Source: Euryarchaeota archaeon UBA111
GTDB lineage: Archaea; Thermoplasmatota; Poseidoniia; Poseidoniales; Poseidoniaceae
Direction of reading: 5' to 3'
Assembly (NCBI GenBank): GCA_002506025.1
Contig: DAWS01000142.1
Coordinates: 1-8,396 of the forward strand
Length of the DNA: 8,396 nt
Shown here: positions 1 through 6,392 of the stretch, piece by piece
Numbering within the stretch: position 1 is the first letter of the stretch
Layout of the letters: each line of letters begins with the position of its first letter
The notes under the pieces: model-generated
Told to the model about the DNA's origin: nothing
Seen by the model: the letters and a program-made list of their open reading frames with translations, nothing else
The model's database searches: none
Translations under genes and position numbers: made by a program

Positions 1-1688
1 AATTCAGCCGCACAAGAATCAACCATGCGATAATTTGGATGCAAACCCAAGGAATGCCTTCGACGCATGATTGAATCTTCATCACGTCCTCGTGGCAATG
101 ACTTGTAACCACTTGCTGGGAAAGAATTAAGCGCGTCAGCAATATGAGAATCTGCAAAACCATGAGACTTCCATTTACGCAATACTTCTCGGTCGATTTC
201 GGTCGGGTTGCATGAGAGTTCAATCATCTCATGCTCAATCTGCGCTATTTTCTCGAACCGATAAAGGAACCATCTTGTAATGCGAGTAATTTCATGAACC
301 TTTTCTACACTCCACCCGCGTCTAAACGCTTCGATGAGCGCCCCCATCCGCCGGTCTGTTGCGATACTGCACCAATCAACTAAGACTTCATCAGGTAGTG
401 GTTCATTGGCACGCTCTGCCATTGTTTCACCTTCAGACTCATCGGCTCTGGTTAACGGACGTGGATGTGGACATCCTTGCTCAAGTGAGGCCCACGCCTT
501 GAGGAATGCCTCTTCAAAATTCCTTCCTATTGCCATTACTTCCCCAGTTGATTTCATTGATGTGCCTAAAGTTCTATCTGCAGTTCTAAATTTGTCAAAT
601 GGCCAACGAGGAATCTTGACGACACAATAGTCCAGTGTTGGCTCAAAGGCTGCTGTGGTGCCATCCCCAGTAATCGGGTTTGGCAATTCATCTAATGTGT
701 AACCAACGGCAATTTTAGCTGCTATTCTTGCAATTGGATAGCCTGTGGCCTTACTTGCTAGTGCAGATGAGCGAGATACTCGCGGGTTAACCTCGATAAC
801 TCTGATCTCTCCGGTAAACTGATTGAAAGCAAATTGAACATTACACCCCCCTTTGATATTTAGGGCCCTGATCAATGCTAGCGCTTGGTCGCGCAGTATC
901 TGATGGTCTTGATCGGAAAAAGATTGTAACGGTGCAACTACTGTTGATTCTCCCGTATGAACACCCATCGGGTCGATATTTTCCATGGTACAGACGATTA
1001 TTGCATTGTCTGATTCATCCCGCATTACCTCATACTCCAATTCCTGCCAACCTAGAATTGATTCCTCAATAAGGACTTGATTTATACGGGAATTTCGCAG
1101 ACCCAAGGTGGCAATTTCAACCAATTCACCGACATTCCAAGCAGTACCGCCGCCTAATCCTCCAAGAGTAAATGCGGGTCTTATCAGCAAAGGCCAAGAG
1201 CCGATTTTTTCTGAGGCATCGATTACCTCCTCCATTGAATTACAGGCTATAGCCTCACTTATTGGTAAATTGATAGATTGACACACCTTGTTGAATAAAT
1301 CCCTGTCCTCAGCCTTATCTATCGCATCAAGGTCGGAACCAATCAGCTCGACACCCAACTCGTCCAATACGCCTGAATGTGCTAACTCACTAGCAATGTT
1401 TAGCGCAGTTTGACCGCCCATACCTGCTAACAGTGCACATGGTTGCTCAATTTCCAAAATCCGTTTAATGGAGGATGCGAGCAGTGGTTCGATGTATACC
1501 TTATCTGCCATTTCAGGGTCATTTTGTATGGTTGCAGGATTGGAATTGACTAGTATTACCTCGTAACCGTCCTCTCGTAGTGCGCGAACTGCTTGACTAC
1601 CAGAGAAGTCAAACTCCGCTGCTTGACCTATCTTGATTGGACCACTGCCTAATACCATGATTGTTTTCAAATCATTTCGTCTAGGCAC
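1..1688 (-). CDS. carB: Carbamoyl-phosphate synthase large subunit, N-terminal 562 codons (runs off the left edge)
   Basis: This subunit uses ammonia delivered by CarA, bicarbonate and two ATP to make carbamoyl phosphate for pyrimidine and arginine synthesis. My minus-strand translation has no stop from a GTG at 1688-1686 to the window edge. It opens with the CPSase start MPRRNDLKTI followed by VLGSGPIKIGQ. The first ATP-grasp domain (about residues 1-400) shows NSNPATIQNDPEMAD (48-62), MGGQTALN (90-97), AEDR (126-129) and the carboxyphosphate-site residues Q285, E299 and N301 in VQFAFN and VIEVNPRVSRSSA, at the same numbers as in E. coli. Residues about 405-562 are the oligomerisation domain, ending in YRMVDSCAAE, the counterpart of E. 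coli YKRVDTCAAEF. The carbamate-phosphorylating half and the allosteric domain lie outside the window. The start directly abuts the carA TAA and has a strong ribosome binding site, so the pair is cotranscribed. Identification is very secure; the gene is partial only because the window ends. Confidence 0.97.
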   Translation of the reverse strand, partial: MPRRNDLKTIMVLGSGPIKIGQAAEFDFSGSQAVRALREDGYEVILVNSNPATIQNDPEMADKVYIEPLLASSIKRILEIEQPCALLAGMGGQTALNIASELAHSGVLDELGVELIGSDLDAIDKAEDRDLFNKVCQSINLPISEAIACNSMEEVIDASEKIGSWPLLIRPAFTLGGLGGGTAWNVGELVEIATLGLRNSRINQVLIEESILGWQELEYEVMRDESDNAIIVCTMENIDPMGVHTGESTVVAPLQSFSDQDHQILRDQALALIRALNIKGGCNVQFAFNQFTGEIRVIEVNPRVSRSSALASKATGYPIARIAAKIAVGYTLDELPNPITGDGTTAAFEPTLDYCVVKIPRWPFDKFRTADRTLGTSMKSTGEVMAIGRNFEEAFLKAWASLEQGCPHPRPLTRADESEGETMAERANEPLPDEVLVDWCSIATDRRMGALIEAFRRGWSVEKVHEITRITRWFLYRFEKIAQIEHEMIELSCNPTEIDREVLRKWKSHGFADSHIADALNSFPASGYKSLPRGRDEDSIMRRRHSLGLHPNYRMVDSCAAE

Positions 1689-2993
1689 TTATTGACCCTC
1701 CAGATGATTATCTACTATTTGCCTGAACCTGTTGAACAAACTTTCTGCATCATGAGGTCCAGGACAAGCTTCAGGGTGAAATTGGACAGTGAAGCATGGT
1801 TTATCAGTGACATCTAGTCCCTCTACGGTCCTGTCATTAGCGTTGATGTATCGGACTTTTACCTCTTGACCGTGCAGATTTTCAGTGTCGGGCGAGGTTG
1901 CTCCTGAAGGGTGAGCAGCAAGCATTCCAGCCTCTGGGTCTGCGACGGCGAATCCATGATTTTGGCTGGTAATTTGTACCTTACCAGTTACTAGGTCAAC
2001 AACCGGTTGATTAGCACCGCGGTGACCGTATCGCATTTTGTAGGTTTTCAAACCTGATGCAAGGCCCATTAGTTGATGACCTAGACAAATGCCCATTACC
2101 GGATAATCGGATTTAACTGCCATCGCTAAGGTAACTCTAGCCGCAGATGCCTTACCCGGATGCGCTGGGTCACCTGGGCCGTTGGAGCAAAATAATGCGT
2201 CAATGCTGTAATCGTTTACCAGGACATTAAATGGTATGTCAGGAGGGCACCAAATCACTTCAAAGTGGTGGCAAAGGCTGCGCAGGATGTTAAATTTAAT
2301 TCCACAATCTAGCGCCGCTAATCTAGGTTTTTGACGACCAAGTTCATCAGTATCTCCCGGGTTAAGAACTACCGACTGTTTTATTGAGACCAGATCTACT
2401 AAATCGTCTAACTCAGGTGAGGTTAACTCAGCAAGCCTCTGCTTCATTTGTTCCTCTTTCTCAAGCGGACCAAAAACGCATAATACTGTTCCTAATTCTC
2501 GAACATTTTTTGTTATCGCACGTGTGTCGATTTCCTCAATTCCGGGAATGTTGTGAAGTCGAAGAAAATCATTGACTGTAGCAACTGAATCACGGTGGTC
2601 CGGATCTTTCATTGCGTGTCTAACAACAACGCCTCGCGGCCAAACCGATGATGACTCTGAGCGATTAATGTGGATGCCGTAATTACCAATTAAAGGATAG
2701 GTAAATGTCAAAACTTGGCCAGCGAAAGAAGGGTCAGTAAGGGACTCTTGATAACCCATCATGCCAGTTGTGAAAACTAATTCACCCTCACCGATTCCAA
2801 CTGCACCGAACAGGTTGCCCTCGTATCTACCACCATCAGCAGTTAGCAACACTCCAGGACCCTCAGCTTGATTGCTTAATTTTTGGTCGAGTTTGAAGCC
2901 GTCTGCCGCATCCATGAACCTAGGATATGTCGAATTTCTGTAATCTAAGGAGCCCGGGCAGAAACTGCCCTCAGCCTCTAGGGGTATCGACAT
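1689..2993 (-). CDS. carA: Carbamoyl-phosphate synthase small (glutaminase) subunit
   Basis: CarA hydrolyses glutamine and channels ammonia to CarB. The family-specific N-terminal domain runs from about residue 45, with GELVFTTGMMGYQESLTDPS (69-88) and TYPLIGNYGI (98-107). The class I glutamine amidotransferase domain follows, with DCGIKFNI (229-236), SNGPGDP (270-276), the nucleophile Cys303 in GICLGHQ, GHRGANQPV (323-331), SQNHGF (343-348) and catalytic His406 and Glu408 in QFHPE. All triad residues are present. The 434 residues exceed the usual 360-390 because about 44 residues precede the normal family start. An in-frame TGA lies eight codons upstream of ATG 2993, so translation cannot begin earlier. 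An internal ATG at 2915 (residue 27) is an alternative, but neither start has a clear Shine-Dalgarno sequence, and an AT-rich box about 29 nt before 2993 favours a leaderless message starting there. It is first in an operon with carB. Function is very secure, the start moderately so. Confidence 0.96.
   Translation of the reverse strand: MSIPLEAEGSFCPGSLDYRNSTYPRFMDAADGFKLDQKLSNQAEGPGVLLTADGGRYEGNLFGAVGIGEGELVFTTGMMGYQESLTDPSFAGQVLTFTYPLIGNYGIHINRSESSSVWPRGVVVRHAMKDPDHRDSVATVNDFLRLHNIPGIEEIDTRAITKNVRELGTVLCVFGPLEKEEQMKQRLAELTSPELDDLVDLVSIKQSVVLNPGDTDELGRQKPRLAALDCGIKFNILRSLCHHFEVIWCPPDIPFNVLVNDYSIDALFCSNGPGDPAHPGKASAARVTLAMAVKSDYPVMGICLGHQLMGLASGLKTYKMRYGHRGANQPVVDLVTGKVQITSQNHGFAVADPEAGMLAAHPSGATSPDTENLHGQEVKVRYINANDRTVEGLDVTDKPCFTVQFHPEACPGPHDAESLFNRFRQIVDNHLEGQ
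1696..1701 (-). promoter_or_regulatory. Shine-Dalgarno sequence of carB, inside the carA 3' end
   Basis: On the minus strand GGAGGG lies 7 nt before the GTG at 1688-1686, within the last codons of carA. It fixes GTG as the carB start even though the codon is non-ATG and has no intergenic spacer. It shows that this genome uses Shine-Dalgarno initiation for a gene inside an operon. Confidence 0.75.
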
Positions 2994-3015
2994 CAGCAGT
3001 TGTCGATGAAGGACT

Positions 3016-3040
3016 CAAATAATAATTGGGATGGGATGGA
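3016..3040 (-). promoter_or_regulatory. Candidate archaeal promoter of carAB
   Basis: Reading the minus strand, AATTATTATTT (3027 to 3017) is centred about 29 nt before the carA ATG. That is the spacing expected between a TATA box and the transcription start if the message is leaderless. Directly upstream, at 3040 to 3028, is a short tandem of CATCC/CATCCC units (plus strand GGGATGGGATGG), which could be a BRE-like element or a regulator site. No Shine-Dalgarno sequence precedes carA, consistent with a leaderless mRNA. The assignment rests on composition and spacing only. Confidence 0.4.
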
Positions 3041-3060
3041 TTGTGAATAAATCCCCTAAC

Positions 3061-3091
3061 ATTGGTTGGATAAACGATTAAATCCTCCAAT
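3061..3091. repeat. Imperfect inverted repeat in the trm56-carA intergenic region
   Basis: ATTGG-TT-GGAT (3061-3071) pairs with ATCC-T-CCAAT (3082-3091) around a 10-nt loop, giving nine base pairs interrupted by a 2/1 internal loop. It sits in the 134-bp gap between the trm56 stop and the carA start, upstream of the candidate carAB TATA box. It could be part of a trm56 terminator, an operator for pyrimidine or arginine control of carAB, or chance. No long T tract follows it on either strand, so a classical intrinsic terminator is unlikely. Nothing else convincing is seen in this gap. Confidence 0.35.
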
Positions 3092-3127
3092 TGTAATTTA
3101 GTAAGTAATAATTTACAAATAACACTG

Positions 3128-3697
3128 CTATACTTCTTTTACATCTTTTCCAGATTTAGATGGAGAGATTACTAACTGCGGATTTTGATATTGGCGTTCG
3201 AAACCCGCACCTTCTGTCCAGCAATCCAAAAACAATGCTAGTGCTGCGACTTCAGAGTGAGGTTGGTTACCAACAGCGATATTATAGTCACTAATCGAGA
3301 ATAGTTCTGCAGGAACCTTTGCTCCACCGACAACCACCAATACTGGCCGATTTTTTGGTAATTTAGCAATAGTAGGTTTAAATGGTTCTCCATACATTGT
3401 CAAATGGATAATTAATGGCCTAAGTTCATCGTCAGACTTAGCTACCTGTTTGAGCATCTTCATTGGACTTTGTTCGTGACGGCAAGTAATTCCGTGTCCA
3501 AATCGTTCATTAACTGAGGCGATGTTTTCGAACAACTTTTCGTCCATATCTCCAGCGAGGGTAAACTGATCTGCCCCCATTGCCCGACTAACTAGGGCAA
3601 GGTGGGTAGTAATCCGCGGATCTCTGCCGACACGATGTCCAAGCCTTAACACTTCAATTGCTGAATAAGTCATTTCAACACCACAGATCGTCCCCAT
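3128..3697 (-). CDS. trm56: tRNA (cytidine(56)-2'-O)-methyltransferase, aTrm56 family
   Basis: Trm56 uses S-adenosylmethionine to methylate the ribose of C56 in the tRNA T-loop, which stabilises the D-loop/T-loop contact. It is a SPOUT-class, trefoil-knot enzyme known from Archaea. The protein carries the whole family signature in order: VLRLGHR (16-22), RDPRITTHLAL (25-35), RAMGAD (38-43), HLTMYG (98-103), VVVGGAKVP (121-129), YNIAVGNQPHSEVAALALFLD (from 138) and a GKDVKEV tail (183-189). The 189-residue length is near the family norm. Its ATG shares one base with the TAA of the upstream membrane-protein gene, suggesting translational coupling. A second ATG at 3673 (giving 181 residues) has GGTG 5 nt upstream and fits the short N-termini of relatives such as that of Pyrococcus (MIVVLRLGHR), so the true start may be there. 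Family identification is very secure and is the strongest domain marker in the window. Confidence 0.93.
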   Translation of the reverse strand: MGTICGVEMTYSAIEVLRLGHRVGRDPRITTHLALVSRAMGADQFTLAGDMDEKLFENIASVNERFGHGITCRHEQSPMKMLKQVAKSDDELRPLIIHLTMYGEPFKPTIAKLPKNRPVLVVVGGAKVPAELFSISDYNIAVGNQPHSEVAALALFLDCWTEGAGFERQYQNPQLVISPSKSGKDVKEV

Positions 3698-4335
3698 TAA
3701 TCTTCAAATGATGGACTCCCCATGGAATCATCTCGAGTATTAAGTGGCTCGATGTTTAATCCCTTAGAATCACAGAATTTCTTGAGCCACGCTAATAGCG
3801 ATGCGTCAACCAGTAAATGAGCACAATAAGTAATGCCCAACCACAACAAGGCAAGGCGAGAGGTTCTCCAAATCCCATCAGAACTAGTTATCTCATCGCT
3901 GAAAAATCCTAGGGCTAGTGGCTCTAAGACATACAGGCAACAAAGAATAATTAGCGCTCCAGAAATTAACGCTGGGGCTAATTTTCCAAGTTCTCTGCTG
4001 AAATCACGCAAAAGTGCTGAAATTAACCCTAAACCAATAACTGTCAAGGCTACTTGTGAAAAATCTAAATTGAAAAATGTCGACACTCCTGTAGATAGGT
4101 CATCATTGCCAGTATCTACAGTTAACCACCAGAATACCAAGATTATAGTGCCGAGGCCACCACTAAAATAGGCCTTATTCGCTATCATTTTCAATATTGA
4201 AGCGTTATCCTCAGGCTTTAGACGACTGATTAATCTATCAGCCAACTCCTCACTATACTCCATTGCAGAGTTGATTGATTCTGGAGAACCATCATGAACA
4301 CTAGTGTCTGAATCCATAACATCCCCACCCGACAT
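3697..4335 (-). CDS. Uncharacterised four-TM membrane protein upstream of trm56
   Basis: I do not recognise this family. From ATG 4335 it is a 212-residue protein. The first 57 residues are soluble and acidic (MSGGDVMDSD, rich in Asp, Glu and Ser). Four hydrophobic segments follow at about 58-73 (GLGTIILVFWWLTV), 92-109 (FSQVALTVIGLGLISALL), 119-145 and 161-184. A short polar tail ends in SPSFED. The loop between TM2 and TM3 has RDFSRELGK (about 110-118), giving a positive cluster. The frame stays open upstream to an ATG at 4464, but those 43 codons would overlap folP in antisense and lack membrane or conserved features. ATG 4335 also lies about 27 nt from a central AT-rich box, as expected for a leaderless message. 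ATG 4317 is another possibility. The stop overlaps the trm56 start by one base, so the two are probably cotranslated. The coding call is good; the function is unknown. Confidence 0.75.
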   Translation of the reverse strand: MSGGDVMDSDTSVHDGSPESINSAMEYSEELADRLISRLKPEDNASILKMIANKAYFSGGLGTIILVFWWLTVDTGNDDLSTGVSTFFNLDFSQVALTVIGLGLISALLRDFSRELGKLAPALISGALIILCCLYVLEPLALGFFSDEITSSDGIWRTSRLALLWLGITYCAHLLVDASLLAWLKKFCDSKGLNIEPLNTRDDSMGSPSFED

Positions 4336-4355
4336 TAGAGGCCCTTGAAGGTCAC

Positions 4356-4371
4356 AACTTATCAAATCTAT
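4356..4371. promoter_or_regulatory. Candidate shared bidirectional TATA region between folP and the membrane-protein/trm56 operon
   Basis: The 52-bp gap between the divergent start codons at 4335 (minus) and 4388 (plus) has one AT-rich box, AACTTATCAAATCTAT, almost exactly at its centre. TTATCAAA at 4359-4366 is centred about 26 nt from the folP ATG and its complement TTTGATAA about 27 nt from the minus-strand ATG. Both match archaeal TATA-to-start spacing for leaderless genes. The flanks are richer in G and C. The evidence is spacing and composition only. Confidence 0.4.
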
Positions 4372-4387
4372 CGAACTGGCGGTAGCA

Positions 4388-5233
4388 ATGAGTGGGAACT
4401 TAGCACCTGATTCTAGAAGCGGAGTCAATAATTCAGGTATGGACAAACCTGCATTAATGGGCATCCTAAATATTACTCCTGACTCGTTTTACGCTGAATC
4501 AAGATATAGCCTAGACGATGCTCTAACCGAGGCTAGATCTATGATTCAATCCGGCGCTACATGGCTAGATATTGGTGGAGAATCTACTCGCCCTGGCGCC
4601 GAAATAATTTCTATAGATAAAGAGATAGAGCGCGTGATTCCGGTAATAAGAGCAATTCACAATAAATATCCTGAAATTTTAATCTCAGTTGATACAAGGA
4701 ATCATCAAGTCGCCCGGCTAGCTATTGAAAATGGTGCTAAAATGGTCAATGATGTTTCAGGATTGCGTGACCAAAAAATGGTAGACTTGGTTTTGGAAAC
4801 AGGCTGTATAGTCTGTATTATGCACATGCAAGGTGAACCTGGTAGCATGCAGGAGCAACCACTATACGATGATGTCGTCGAAGAAGTCGCTCGATATCTA
4901 GAATCAAAAGCAGCTGATTTGGTTGAACGCGGCCACAGCAAGGACAAAATCATAATCGACCCGGGGATTGGGTTTGGTAAAAATCATCAACACAACATCG
5001 CCTTAATGCGCGCTATTTCACGATTCAAAGCCTCGGGGTATGACCTGCTTTGGGGCATTTCACGAAAATCGGTAATTGGCCAACTCACTGGTAAATCGAC
5101 TGCCGAGGAAAGATTAGCTGGCACCCTTGGATCATCCATTTTTGCTGCTCTTAATGGAGTTGATATACTCAGGGTTCATGATGTTGATGAGCATAATGAT
5201 ATGCTCAATGTATACCAAGCACTAGTTGGCTAA
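4388..5233 (+). CDS. folP: Dihydropteroate synthase
   Basis: FolP condenses 6-hydroxymethyl-7,8-dihydropterin pyrophosphate with p-aminobenzoate to dihydropteroate, a TIM-barrel enzyme of folate synthesis and the sulfonamide target. All active-site motifs are present: GILNITPDSF (25-34), DIGGESTRPGA (61-71, the flexible loop 2), SVDT (100-103), NDVSG (121-125), MHMQG (145-149), DPGIGFGK (191-198), SRKS (225-228) and RVHDV (262-266). These cover the pyrophosphate, pterin and pABA sites. At 281 residues it is a full-length single-domain protein, without fused HPPK or FolC. ATG 4439 (residue 18, MDKPALMG) would also match many homologues, but it has only a weak GGAG 14 nt upstream, whereas ATG 4388 has a TATA-like box at about -26, so the longer form is given. 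It is the only plus-strand gene, divergent from the membrane-protein/trm56 pair, with no other folate gene visible. Its stop overlaps the converging traB-like gene. Function is secure. Confidence 0.96.
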   Translation: MSGNLAPDSRSGVNNSGMDKPALMGILNITPDSFYAESRYSLDDALTEARSMIQSGATWLDIGGESTRPGAEIISIDKEIERVIPVIRAIHNKYPEILISVDTRNHQVARLAIENGAKMVNDVSGLRDQKMVDLVLETGCIVCIMHMQGEPGSMQEQPLYDDVVEEVARYLESKAADLVERGHSKDKIIIDPGIGFGKNHQHNIALMRAISRFKASGYDLLWGISRKSVIGQLTGKSTAEERLAGTLGSSIFAALNGVDILRVHDVDEHNDMLNVYQALVG

Positions 5234-6369
5234 ATCCCGCCGAGCAATCCTGCAGCGGCAACCCAAGCTCCCATCATACTCCCTAGATTAGTTAATGCAG
5301 TGACAAGCAATACTCGTCCCGCTTTATTTGACCAAAAGCTTCCTAATGATTCCAATTTCAGAAATTGTTGCAAATCCTCAGCCGTTGGCTCTGCAACCTT
5401 TAATTGCACATAGCCGGCAAACCAACCTGCTGCTAGTGTTGGATTTAGCGATGTAATCGGGGAAGCCAATGCTGCTGTTAACACTGCTAAAATATGCCCC
5501 CTAGCAATAATACAACCGATTGCGGCTAACACTGCATTTGCTAAAGTCCAAACTGTAAACAGTTCTACTAAATCTACACTGTTACCTTGATACAACAAAT
5601 ATCCAAAGAGGCTGAAAACGAATAATGGTATCAACCATGGGATGCTTTTAGCAAATGCTGAACGCTTAGGTACGGTGGCCAAATCATCCATATTTCCTGG
5701 AAGCTGTCTACGTAACAAATGATCTTCAATGCCATTTAGATGACCTGCACCGACTACCGCAAGAATTCGTTTATTACCACCTATTGAACGTATTTTTTGA
5801 GCCAAGTATGCATCTCTTTCATCAATTAATACCTCTCCTGCACCGGGTGAAAACTCTTTCAATTCATTCATCAAATCTGAAAGTATATCCCTGCTCTCTA
5901 ATATTTCATCAAGATCGACATCTATGTCATCCTCATCTTCACCTAACATGGAAAAAATAATTTTGAACTTCTCACGGAATTTCATTTTACGCCATGCTCT
6001 GCGCAATGTTGTTTGAATATCACGATCGATTAACTCAACCTGCAAATCTAGTGATTCGGCAATGGTTACAGCTTCGAGTAGTTCTGCTCCGGGTTGTTGG
6101 CCTTCATCTAGACCCAATTTCCGTTGTTCTGCGGCAAGCAATGACTGCAACAAGACCAAAGGTGCTTTGCCTTCTTTGATTACTTTCAACAAACCTTCTT
6201 TGTCTAGTCTACGACCACTCACCAGTGAATCATATCGTGATTTGCACAATTCAACTGCGACTATTTCTGGCTTAAACTCAGCAATCTGTTGCTTGACAGC
6301 CTCGACGCTCTTTGTTGAGATGTGAGCAGTACCCAATAACCGGAGACTAGGATTTATGTCAACAATCAT
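5230..6369 (-). CDS. TraB/PrgY-family membrane protein
   Basis: This belongs to the TraB/PrgY family, whose soluble part relates to the Tiki/EreA group of putative metal-dependent hydrolases. The namesake Enterococcus proteins act in pheromone shutdown, while the archaeal role is unknown. The soluble domain (1-235) has the conserved GTAHIS with His16 (13-18), VAVELC with Glu40 and Arg45, ERDAYLA (184-190) and VVGAGHLNGI with His210 (205-214). These are the presumed catalytic or metal residues. An acidic stretch EDEDDIDVDLDE (144-155) lies in between. The C-terminal part (about 243-377) is membrane-embedded, with hydrophobic segments near 243-260, 270-303 and 351-377 and the family motif NPTLAAGWFAGYV (309-321). 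The gene follows the DHH gene by 21 nt and is the last in the cluster. ATG 6369 has GAGGTGG upstream but at an unusually long 16 nt. An in-frame ATT at 6381 would sit 5 nt from that sequence. The stop overlaps that of folP by 4 bp. The family call is secure; the biochemical function is open. Confidence 0.9.
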   Translation of the reverse strand: MIVDINPSLRLLGTAHISTKSVEAVKQQIAEFKPEIVAVELCKSRYDSLVSGRRLDKEGLLKVIKEGKAPLVLLQSLLAAEQRKLGLDEGQQPGAELLEAVTIAESLDLQVELIDRDIQTTLRRAWRKMKFREKFKIIFSMLGEDEDDIDVDLDEILESRDILSDLMNELKEFSPGAGEVLIDERDAYLAQKIRSIGGNKRILAVVGAGHLNGIEDHLLRRQLPGNMDDLATVPKRSAFAKSIPWLIPLFVFSLFGYLLYQGNSVDLVELFTVWTLANAVLAAIGCIIARGHILAVLTAALASPITSLNPTLAAGWFAGYVQLKVAEPTAEDLQQFLKLESLGSFWSNKAGRVLLVTALTNLGSMMGAWVAAAGLLGGI

Positions 6370-6385
6370 TGATTCAGAAATTTTA

Positions 6386-6392
6386 CCACCTC
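6386..6392 (-). promoter_or_regulatory. Shine-Dalgarno sequence overlapping the DHH stop codon
   Basis: GAGGTGG on the minus strand is a near-perfect ribosome binding site that uses the last two bases of the DHH TGA (6393-6391). It lies 16 nt before the ATG of the traB-like gene, longer than the usual 5-10, and 4-5 nt before an in-frame ATT at 6381. It supports cotranslation of the two genes and raises a question about the exact start. Confidence 0.55.

Noticed and set aside
334..1072. Two short plus-strand open frames (334-630 and 875-1072)
   Set aside because: Both lie antisense to carB, whose translation matches the family throughout the region.
3091..3118. TTGTAA...TTACAA inverted repeat downstream of trm56 as an intrinsic terminator
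   Set aside because: Only six AT-rich pairs around a 16-nt loop, no T tract in the right place; expected by chance in such AT-rich sequence.
3833..4171. 112-codon open frame on the plus strand
   Set aside because: It is antisense to the four hydrophobic segments of the membrane protein; its basic, low-motif translation is what a shadow of such a gene looks like.
4336..4464. Upstream 43-codon extension of the membrane-protein frame (ATG 4464)
   Set aside because: It overlaps folP in antisense, has no conserved or membrane features, and ignores the centrally placed promoter-like box; ATG 4335 is a better start.
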